Assembly (NCBI GenBank): GCA_037349315.1
Contig: JBAIAC010000004.1
Location: 77,430,501 to 77,494,500, forward strand
Direction of reading: 5' to 3'
DNA length: 64,000 bases
Source: Chelydra serpentina
Lineage: Eukaryota; Chordata; Testudines; Chelydridae
In this document: piece after piece, positions 55,821 through 64,000 of the stretch
How positions within the stretch are numbered: the stretch's first letter is position 1
How the letters are laid out: each line of letters begins with the position of its first letter
The notes under the pieces: generated by a model
Told to the model about the DNA's origin: nothing
The model's database searches: none
The model's input: the letters and a program-made list of their open reading frames with translations, nothing else
Made by a program: the position numbers and the translations under genes

Positions 55821-57384
55821 GCAAAATATACTGTTTAGGCCCCAGTTGTGTAAAGTACAGTGCACCATGACACAACTACTTAGAGTAAGACAAGGAATCT
55901 ATTTGAAACTGCAAGGGGGACATATTGTAGGTTGGTAAGAGAAGTTATCCAAACTGAAATTTAGCAAAAACACCAAGACAAAAAATGACTTGGGGATGAG
56001 CCAAAAAATGATCCCTCCAACACAACAGATTCACTAATGTCAAGATTCACTAATAACTCAAAAGAGAAGTGTGGCACCTTCTGAAATACCAGAACCCCAT
56101 CCTATAACACTCGAGCTTTTACTTTGAGGTCTTTTTTTCCACGCAATGACTAACTCCAATTTCTAAAGGCAGAAAGGGTGATCTTACAGCCCTTCTTGAT
56201 TCATTTGTGAGATCTGAGGACATCAAAGCCCCACGTGGGGTGGCTGTAGGAAAGAGTCTTTAGAAATGTTCAGTTTGTTCAACACACACATCCTTAGGCG
56301 TTAGCTTGTTCTGGGCAGTACCACATACTGCTTTATAATTGGAATCTGCTTAGATACTGCTTTATCCTTAAAACTACCTCATCTATAAAATGTTGAAATA
56401 CCCACACCCACATAACTGAAAAGATCAAAAGATTCCCTGTACTAGAAACCATATTGTATAGAAAATGTAGGCCTCTTCCTCAATAAATACACTAAAGAAA
56501 ATATGTATACATAATATTGGGCTATATAAAATATATTAATGTAAAATGTTTTAGTCATTCTAATCTAATTTAACTCCCTGCTAAACTAGCACAGGCATTT
56601 CAAAAAGCTTCTCTTTTCAAGATTTTATTATTAGTAATGCTTCAGATTAAAAATGTATTTCATCCTCAGGTTTGTTCACCCAATCCATATTACTATTAAC
56701 ATTATAGAACAAACATTTTTTTCAAAATGGCATTTGTCTGTGGAATTCACATACTGAAGTATAGTTATTTCCTCAAAACAGTTTGTGAAAATGCTTGTTT
56801 GTTATTTAAAATCTTTTTAAAAAGGAGCAAATCAGTTTTCCTTTGTTGTTGTTGATTTTTTGTGTTGAACTGTATGCTATCATTCATGTGTGTGTCTCAG
56901 CCAGGATGAAAGTAGAGAGAGTTTGTTTGTTTTTCTGGACTTCAATGTTTCCACACATTCCCTCTAGATGAATCACCTTCCCAACCATTCCCTAGACCAG
57001 TGCTCACAGACTTTTCTAGCATGTACCACTTGTTAGGGGAGAGATTCTCACATGGAACATCTCCTTTTCAAGTGCCCCAAGCTATACCATCCCTGTTACA
57101 ACTACGGTACCTGGTAAATTAGTAAAAGTGTATCAACTTTATTAAACCTGAAAACCAAATACGTGATTTTTCCTCACAAATTAATCCCCAAGTCTTTTTC
57201 TTTTCCTTTTAGCTCCCCATTATTATTCTTTGTATTGAGAGTGGGTCCACACTGAGTGCACATATATTGAAATAAATAGGCATAAGCTCTTTGGTGCAGG
57301 ACTAAGTCAATGGAGCAATGACAATTCACACTAGCCAAGGCTCTACCGTTAGATACACAAGACAGACAAAGGATGGAAGGAGAA
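55821..57384. other. No recognisable feature
   Basis: AT-rich; no ORF above background and no element ends. Confidence 0.5.
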
Positions 57385-57505
57385 ACAAAGGAACAGAGAG
57401 GTAAAGTGACTTGCCCAAAGTCATACTGCAGGTCAGTGTCAGAGCTGGAAATGGAATCAGGGTCCCTTGAGGCAAAGTCTAGTGCCCTATCAACTGGATA
57501 ATAGC
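57385..57505 (-). repeat. MIR-like SINE fragment, reverse orientation
   Basis: On the plus strand: 'gtaaagtgacttgcccaaag', 'catactgcaggtcagtgtca', 'gagctggaaatggaatcagg' and 'agtgccctatcaactgg'. This is the reverse complement of the MIR landmarks (gcaagtcac..., a box-B-like segment, tRNA-like head). Confidence 0.75.
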
Positions 57506-58895
57506 TGCTCCTTTCTTCATTGCCTCAAACATTTTCTTGGCTCTAGCCCTGCTGTGGTTATTTGCTTTTCTCGTCCTGCTATGATTACAATGGCTATGGT
57601 CCCAATTATTCCCCCCAGATATATTAACCCGCATCTTTCCATCTAGAATTTCATTTTGTTGTTATAATTAGAATATTCTTTTTAGTGTTACTTTGTGAAT
57701 CTTAAAGGATATTCCTCCTCTTTTTACCCATAGACAAAACTTGCCACTGCAGGAACCATCTATGTGATGAAATTAGGCAAATGACGTTTAGGTTTATACA
57801 ATAACTAAAACATACGAAAAAAATGTCTGTGGTGACAACCATATAGTTTTAAACAACAGTCAGATTTCAACATTTATAAGCTTTATGTGCTTTTCCATCT
57901 CTGGTAAATTTAAAGAGGGTGATCATACGTTGAATACCAAATGATTGCATCTTGCACCTGGAAGTTAATGTACCCTGAAAAAGAATATTACAGATAATAT
58001 AATATCATTCACTGAGGACTGAAAAGGGTTGGACTTTTTAAAAACATATTTCCATTTTTAACTCCATTGAGAGGTGAGAGTTTCTAGGTTTGCTTAATAT
58101 AGTTAGCACCTAAACAGAAGAAAATGTCCTGAAGGTACAATAGTTTACACACAACATCATTAGTCTCCTAAGAGCTGTTCATTAAACGGATATATATTTT
58201 ACAATCATCTCAATCACTTCTCTAACAAGTTCATTTTCAAATGAGATGCTAGAGGTGTAAAGAAATCTACCTTAGTTAAGGTACTTCCTCAATGAAAGAA
58301 CAAATAGGGGGTTAATTATTTAAGCACTTGATTAATAGGGGAGTATATTTCCTGGTAATTAATGATGAGCTGGTTGAAGGCCCAAGACAAATTAAGACCT
58401 CCAATCACACATTAACAGTCATTAATTTCCAGGAAATGCCTGACCTGGAAGTGCAGGTCTGCTCTAACCAGGCATTTCTAATGCACCCATCACTTAAAAT
58501 CTATTTCATTTAATTTGTAATGGTCCAGCTTTCAGAGGCAGATGTAATATACTGCTATTATATAGTTTGCTGTTCTGGCCATCCTGAAGGAAAATGAGAC
58601 AGATAAAAGAAAATAGACATACTATTAAGAGTCATTAACACTAACAATGCACCCATCCTTACAAGTAGCTCTATACTGAAGCACTCCAACACAGAGAGGT
58701 TAAGTTCACCCCCACAGCTCTCAGATCAGAAGCATTTTCCCTCCTGAACCAACATCTTGCTCTTTGTTTTGCTTTCACCCTGTTTTTAGTTGACCAGTAA
58801 GGACTGAATCTCTCCTACCTCTTACCCATTTTGTGGGGCCCACATACAAGTTTGGCCTATCTGCTGATATTTATCCATATGTCTGCAGGCATGCT
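57506..58895. other. No recognisable feature
   Basis: AT-rich. A small inverted pair (ccaggaaatgcctgacctgg ... aaccaggcatttct) lies at about 58428-58482. No exon found. Confidence 0.45.
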
Positions 58896-58901
58896 ATCTA
58901 C

Positions 58902-59824
58902 GGGTAGGTCTACACAGCAAAGAAAAACCTGCAGCTGGCCCGTGGGTTCATGGGGCTCGGGCTGCGGGGCTTTTTCATTGCTGTGTAGACTTCTGGGCTC
59001 GGGCTGGTGCCAAATCTCTGTGACCCTCCTGCCCCACAGGGTCCTATAGCACAGGCTTCAGCCCAAAAGTCTACACAGCAATGAAACAGCGCTGCAGCCT
59101 GAGCCCCATGAGCCTGAGTCAGCTGGCATGGGCAGGGCCGGCTCTAGGATTTTTGGTGCCCCAAGCAATACATTTTTTGGCTGCCCCCCCTTTTTTTTCG
59201 TGCCCCCGCCAGCCCCGCCCTAGCCCCGCCCCAACTCTGCCCCTTCCCAACCCCTTCCCCAAATCCCCGGCCCTGCCTCCTCCCCTGGGCATGCTTCATT
59301 TCCCCCGCCCTAATGCTTCCTGTGGTGCCCCCGCATCCCTCCGCCCTAGTTCACCTCCGCTCTGCCTGCTCCCCTGAACACACCGCCACTCTGCTTCTCC
59401 CCCCCTCCCTCACCTGAGAGGGGGGGCAGCAGAAGTAACGGGGGGGGGATAGAGGAACAGGAACCGCTCCCCATCCCAGCTCACCTCCACTCCACCACCG
59501 CCGCCTTCCCCGAGTGCGCTGCTGCTCGGCTTCTCCCCCCTCCCTCCAGGCTTGCCACGTGCAAAACAGCTGTTTCGTGCGCAGCAAGCCTGGGAGGGAG
59601 GGGGATTAGCGGAGCGGCGGAGGCGCACTCAGGGGAGCAAGCGGAGGCAGAGCAGAGGGGAGCTGGGGCAGTGGGGGGCACATTTCTAGGGGAAAGCATG
59701 GCCGGAGTCGGCATGCTGCCCCTAGAAATGTGCCTCCCCAAGCACCTACTTGTTTTGCTAGAGCCTAGAGCCGGCTCTGGGCACGGGCCAGCCATGAGTT
59801 TTTCTCTGCTGTGTGGACATACCC
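58902..59824. mobile_element. MITE split by a hAT element
   Basis: The ends gggtaggtctacacagca (58902) and tgctgtgtggacataccc (ending 59824) form an 18-bp TIR with few mismatches. The same tctacacagcaatgaa motif recurs inverted inside (about 58973 and 59070), so the element is built of nested repeats. Removing the hAT at 59133-59779 leaves about 275 bp. Non-coding. Confidence 0.7.
59133..59779. mobile_element. hAT element, CAGGGCCGGCTC family, nested in a MITE
   Basis: 647 bp, ends cagggccggctctagg and cctagagccggctctg, TSD ggcatggg (59125-59132) and ggcacggg (59780-59787), one mismatch. The same terminal family bounds 27287-28231. The interior is C-rich on the left and G/A-rich on the right, with partial internal complementarity. 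Frames of 70-105 codons over it are compositional. No transposase. Confidence 0.85.
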
Positions 59825-60089
59825 TCAGACCGTGATGTTGTCAGTAAGGCTCATTAGAAAACAACAACTCTGTTTTATCACAAATTTCCAGGTCTTTGAA
59901 ATTTGTTTCTATTCCGAGTAGGAATGAAATTGAGACATTTTGGGGGAAAAATTGTGAAAAAATGAGCAAGCCCCAGAATAGCTGATACCCATGCTAGAGA
60001 GTCAGTCAGTCTCTCCTGCTGGAGCTGTTCCACACTGTGTAAATAATTAAATATTCAATGGGCCAAAGAAAAAGAGAATTACTCTATAG

Positions 60090-60225
60090 ACTGATGGCTA
60101 TGGTACTCCTCTGAGCTGTGGGAGACCCAACTTCAAGTTCCTACTCCAAATCAGAGACTGGAACCTGGGTCTCCCACCTCCCAGGTTAATATCCTGTTCT
60201 AGGACTAGTCTCTCTTTCTCTCTCT
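60090..60225. repeat. Foldback repeat with tRNA-like halves
   Basis: The left half contains 'gctgtgggagacccaacttc' and 'aagttcctactcc'; the right half contains the inverted equivalent 'ggaacctgggtctcccacct'. Each half resembles a tRNA D-arm to T-arm segment, with a box-B-like sequence (ggttccagt on the minus strand, cttcaagttcc on the plus). The two face each other, so the whole can fold back. Family unknown. Confidence 0.45.
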
Positions 60226-60673
60226 AATTTTGACCAGAAATGCCCTCTTGGACCCAAGGAAAATTTCATAAAACTAGATATGTTCCTATGAAACATTTTG
60301 GCTTCACCTAAATGACATTGATTGATGTCATCAAAAAAATTTCAGCCCTCTCTAGTTTTCAGTTCTCCTGAGCTAAATGTGGTCTGGCCTGGTCACCAAG
60401 TGAATTGGAGACTTCCAACAGAAAACTCTGTGGAGTTAGTGATTTAAGTAAGTGGAACTTGTCCATCTAATAGTGAACCTAGTACGGGCTAAGGAAGAAT
60501 TCCGCTCAACTTAACTTCTCTACATTTCAAGCTAAATATGGTATTCACTTCTTGTCCTGAAATCTGTGTCACAGGGGAGAGATTGCCCTAACTGATTTTC
60601 AGCAAGGAGAGGGTCAGAGCAGAGTAACAAGGCAGGGCAGTTATTCTTATGTATTATTTATATTGCAGTAGTG
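60226..60673. other. No recognisable feature
   Basis: No gene or clear transposon signature; a fragment of the L3-like 'tattatttatattgcagtag' motif lies just left of 60674. Confidence 0.4.
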
Positions 60674-61497
60674 TCTGCATGCCTCAGTCTGGATTGCAGC
60701 TTCATTGTGCTTGGTGCTGTAGCCCGTGTACTGAAACCTTAATCAGGCTCTCAGAGGGAATACCGAAAATTCTGTGAACTCTAGCCAATTAGGGAATGCC
60801 TTTAGAAAGACAGTGCTCTACACCCACTTGTCAAATGGCTTAGTTCTAACAGAAGCTGTTTTTTTCCCTCCCTGTTTGTTTTCTAATTATGTAAATTTCT
60901 TTCCCCATCTTTTTTTAATTGGGGGTTGGAGGAAGGATGAGTTTGTTATAAAACTTTAAAACCTCAGGAAAAATCCTTGAGCGGGAAGACTTATTGACTC
61001 AAGCACTGTTTGTTGTTGAAACAACTGATCCAGCACCTTATACTTTTTATATTACTGGGCATATTTAATAAATACCCCTTTGTTTTCTGCATGCCTCAGT
61101 CTGGATTGCAGCTTCATTGTGCTTGGTGCTGTAGCCCGTGTACTGAAACCTTAATCAGGCTCTCAGAGGGAATACCGAAAATTCTGTGAACTCTAGCCAA
61201 TTAGGGAATGCCTTTAGAAAGACAGTGCTCTACACCCACTTGTCAAATGGCTTAGTTCTAACAGAAGCTGTTTTTTTCCCTCCCTGTTTGTTTTCTAATT
61301 ATGTAAATTTCTTTCCCCATCTTTTTTTAATTGGGGGTTGGAGGAAGGATGAGTTTGTTATAAAACTTTAAAACCTCAGGAAAAATCCTTGAGCGGGAAG
61401 ACTTATTGACTCAAGCACTGTTTGTTGTTGAAACAACTGATCCAGCACCTTATACTTTTTATATTACTGGGCATATTTAATAAATACCCCTTTGTTT
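60674..61497 (+). repeat. Exact 412-bp tandem duplication
   Basis: The copies are 60674-61085 and 61086-61497; the first three bases (tct) recur at 61498-61500. By eye the two copies are identical throughout, including a 61-codon frame at 60774-60959 and 61186-61371. The unit includes an old L3/MIR-like fragment ('gcttcattgtgcttggtgctg') and ends ttaataaatacccctttgtt. No known mobile-element ends bound it. Confidence 0.95.
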
Positions 61498-61500
61498 TCT

Positions 61501-62044
61501 AAGATTGTTTGAATTTCATTAGTGGGTGCTGTAATTCCTACATGCACTCTGTAGAGTGTCTAGGGTGAAAAGTGTTACAGTAGATCATTCTAGCTGATTC
61601 ATATAAGTTTGTCTCCTGGCCCTATTTTCTGTTTTCTGTCAGGAGACTGACCGACTTCACACAAATTTTGAAACACACTTCTACTTTTCCCATTATGGAC
61701 ATTTTGTCTTATTTGTATCCGGCAGAGTCATGTTCAGTGGCTAGAAAGAGGCATTGAAGTGTCTCATCATGGAAGGTCACTGAAGAACAGGCCAAAACAA
61801 GCTTCCTTATCCAATCCCTGCCAGTTTTCAGTTGAATCCAGAAGAATATATGAAACTGTATTTCTGGATCTAGTAGTAACATGCATGTGTGAAGGGAGCA
61901 TACTTGCCTTAGTCCTGAACAAAGAATATAAATGGTCATTTTCATTATTTTTAGGAAGAAATAAAAGTGCAACTTTCATAAAGATTCTGAAATTTGCTTT
62001 TTTATTTTTAAATCAAGTATATGATCTAGAGGAAAAAATGTAAA
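61501..62044. other. No recognisable feature
   Basis: The frames of 70-94 codons on both strands over 61709-62043 have no recognisable domain. Confidence 0.4.
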
Positions 62045-62495
62045 AGTGCTTAGGCTCTTAAGTCACATTTTTAAAAGTGACTTAAGTGCTTTGACCCGTA
62101 AATCTGATTGAAAATTGATAGGAATTAGGTTCCTAAGTCACTTTGGACCAGATTGTCAGTGGCATTTAGGTACTGAAAGATGCAGACAGGTGCTTAGTGG
62201 GATTTTTAAAAGTGCCCAAGCAGGTCAGGGTGTCTAATCCCATTGATTTCATCGGTGCTTTCTGAGCTGTCTAACCAGTGGTTTTCAGATGCTACCTTCA
62301 ATTACATCACATCAGAAAAAAATAGGATTTTGTCATCTATTCCATTAATTTTCCTAATTCTGCTTCTATGAGAAAGTCTCTCTAGCCTAGGGATCAAATT
62401 TTCAAGAGCACTTAAATGACAGACTCCTAAGTGCCTACTTCACTTGTGAAGATGGGATGCAAGGTCCCAAGTCACTTAGGCACTTTTGCAATGTT
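62045..62495. repeat. Old foldback-like repeat, 'taagtcacttaggc' motif
   Basis: Repeated and inverted variants of 'gtgcttaggctcttaagtca', 'aaaagtgacttaagtgcttt' and 'cccaagtcacttaggcactt' occur through the block. It looks like an old interspersed repeat; family unknown. Confidence 0.4.
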
Positions 62496-62910
62496 ACCTT
62501 AGGACTGTAGTGAGTGTCTTCAATGCACTCAGAATACTCATTGTTTCCTCCTAGTCCTAAAGTCCTTCTCTTTTGCCTTCAGGATGAAATTTTTGCTATC
62601 AAGTAAATTGCAGTAAGACAAAAAGCTGGCCCCACCAAACAGTTTTGCAATAATGTCGTTACTCACAGGCATACAGAACACTGGAACACTCTTTTTTTAT
62701 ATCATTCCAGGACATCAAGCAGCTGAACTTGAAACCACCGTTGAAAGAGTATTGCCAGTGATATGGTTCAGTTCCTGCAAATTCCATCCTCTAGAGCGGT
62801 ATATTTTTGGGCACAAGGACTGAGAAACATGAAGCTAACTACATATAGTGCAAGGGAATAAGTATGAAAATCCATGTTTTGCTCACTCCCCATGACTGGA
62901 GGTTCCCAGA

Positions 62911-63032
62911 TATTATAAGCTCTTTGGGGCAGAGACCATCTTTTTCTTCTGTTTGTGCAGCACCGAGCATAATGGGATCCTGGCCCGGACTGGGGCACCA
63001 AAGCCCTACCACAATACAAATAAATAATAATC
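62911..63032 (+). repeat. Ancient retroposon tail
   Basis: 'attataagctctttggggca', 'ttctgtttgtgcagcaccga', 'gcataatgggatcctggccc' and 'accacaatacaaataaataa' form the best-preserved copy of the dispersed tail seen at 332, 42585 and 54296. It ends in an A-rich tract. Confidence 0.6.
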
Positions 63033-63284
63033 ACAAGAATGGCTACAATATTGCCAATTTGACTGGCCAAAATTATCTAAACACTGACACATGACTGCTG
63101 ATATAAAATAATATTGGAATTGTGTGAAGTCCTCTGTGGCTTTGCAGTTTCAAATCCATAGTCATTGCCTGAGGAAGTATAGTTCAGAGCCCTTCTCTAT
63201 GGAATGAAGCTATCACTGTTCACTAGCAGCTTTCCTTCTCACGAGGGTATGGTAGGAACCCTTAAATATTGTACTATATTCCAA

Positions 63285-63980
63285 TGGTTCTCAAGCAGGG
63301 ATCCGGGGCATTTGGCCAGTTTGTCACAGAGAGTGTGGAACAACAACATGCTGACCATCAACACAAAGGTCGCTGTGTACCGCACATGTGTGCTAAACAC
63401 TCTTCTCTACGCCAGCGAAACTTGGACCCCCTACGCTTCACAAGAAAAGAGACTGAATGCCTTCCACATGCGCTGCCTCCGTCGCATACTCGGGATCACT
63501 TGGAGTGATCGAATAACGAACAACGAGGTGCTGGAACGTGCCAAGATCTCCAGCATGTTCACTCTCCTCCGTCAACGCCGCCTCAGATGGCTTGGCCATC
63601 TAAGTCGCATGGAAGATGGACGGATCTCCAAAGACCTGTTGTATGCCAAACTTGCCTCCGGAAACAGAGCTACAGGACGGCCCCACCTTCGCTTCAAGGA
63701 TGTCTGTAAGAGGGACCTGAAGACTGTTCAAATCGACATCAACAGCTGGGAAGAGCTCGCCCAGGACAGATGCAGATGGAGACACGTTCTGACTACTGGA
63801 TTGAAAACTGGGGAAGACAAGCTGCGGCAGCTTGCCGAGGAAAAGCGGGTTCAACGAAAAAGGAAGCAGCGGCTCCAACCCACAGCTGACACCACCTTCA
63901 AATGCAGCAAATGCAATCGAGACTGCCACTCTCATGTGGGGCTCTACAGCCACAACAGACGCTGCACAACCATCAACTAA
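63285..63980 (+). CDS. C-terminal part of a non-CR1 LINE reverse transcriptase, open
   Basis: The plus frame encodes about 230 residues of the C-terminus of a non-LTR retrotransposon ORF2. Landmarks are TKVAVYRTCVLNTLLYASET, KRLNAFHMRCLRRILGI, RLRWLGHLSRMEDGRISKD, then GRPHLRFKDVCKRDLK and a final zinc-knuckle-like CSKCNRDCHSHVGLYSHNRRC (C-x2-C ... H-x4-C type), stop at 63978-63980. The catalytic reverse-transcriptase motifs are missing, so the copy is 5'-truncated at about 63285. The first ~30 residues from the upstream ATG at 63204 are probably flanking sequence. The frame is undamaged, suggesting a fairly young copy. The sequence differs from CR1 ORF2; clade not assigned. The 3' end runs off the window. 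Confidence 0.8.
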   Translation, partial: WFSSRDPGHLASLSQRVWNNNMLTINTKVAVYRTCVLNTLLYASETWTPYASQEKRLNAFHMRCLRRILGITWSDRITNNEVLERAKISSMFTLLRQRRLRWLGHLSRMEDGRISKDLLYAKLASGNRATGRPHLRFKDVCKRDLKTVQIDINSWEELAQDRCRWRHVLTTGLKTGEDKLRQLAEEKRVQRKRKQRLQPTADTTFKCSKCNRDCHSHVGLYSHNRRCTTIN

Positions 63981-64000
63981 ACATTCCCCATGGGCACATA

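Noticed and set aside
59081..59795. Pro-rich ORFs of 72-104 codons
   Set aside because: They are generated by C-rich and G-rich halves of the nested hAT element.
60774..61371. Two copies of a 61-codon gene
   Set aside because: The frame is repeated only because the DNA is tandemly duplicated; its sequence has no known domain and spans an old repeat fragment.
61709..62043. A small host gene exon
   Set aside because: Overlapping frames of similar length on both strands, no splice-site or domain evidence.
1..64000. CRISPR arrays, bacterial operons, phage or plasmid genes
   Set aside because: No regularly spaced direct repeats and no bacterial-style gene density; all features are vertebrate repeats.

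Overview
The window looks like intergenic or intronic DNA from a vertebrate, most likely a cryptodiran turtle. The reasons are a CR1 LINE with an intact 949-codon ORF2, two tRNA-derived SINEs with a CR1-type tail (the Cry/PolIII-SINE organisation known from cryptodiran turtles), many TIR elements and MITEs of the kind abundant in turtles and crocodilians, and ancient MIR-like SINEs. I found no host protein-coding exon, no tRNA or rRNA gene, no CRISPR array and no bacterial-style operon. Nearly all open frames over 60 codons lie in repeats or look like chance frames.

Layout. 1-10 kb: mostly unique AT-rich sequence, one possible processed pseudogene on the minus strand near 4.2-4.5 kb, and a cluster of TIR MITEs at 6.3-9.1 kb. 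9.9-17.8 kb: a small hAT MITE, a SINE, a decayed hAT transposase, a G-rich minisatellite, then a nest: an older DNA-transposon-like tract containing a hAT MITE (8-bp TSD) that contains the CR1 with intact ORF2. 18.4-22.6 kb: a 927-bp TIR element with an internal minisatellite, hairpin-built MITEs, an old CR1 and an LTR-like block. 24.4-29 kb: a hairpin, LTR-like blocks and an old CR1 split by a retroposon and by a hAT insertion that carries an inverted copy of its own right flank. 30.5-42 kb: more hAT elements, a 215-bp solo LTR and a 1279-bp solo LTR. 45.7-53.8 kb: two retroposons with 10-14 bp TSDs, two related LTR-like blocks and a long decayed CR1 split by a TIR element. 55-64 kb: a hAT element with a minisatellite, a MITE with a hAT nested inside it, an exact 412-bp tandem duplication, and the C-terminal part of a non-CR1 LINE at the right edge.

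The clearest results come from target-site duplications (TSDs) read directly from the sequence. At least ten insertions have exact or one-mismatch 8-bp TSDs, four copies of one foldback retroposon have 10-14 bp TSDs, and two solo LTRs have 4- and 5-bp TSDs. The most unusual items are (1) the foldback retroposon family, whose arms carry a hammerhead-ribozyme-like core, (2) the near-symmetric 713-bp palindrome at 27713-28425, which joins a hAT end to an inverted copy of its flank, (3) GC-rich minisatellites repeatedly found inside non-autonomous DNA transposons, and (4) the intact CR1 ORF2. Superfamily names rest on termini and TSD length read by eye; no database search was possible.
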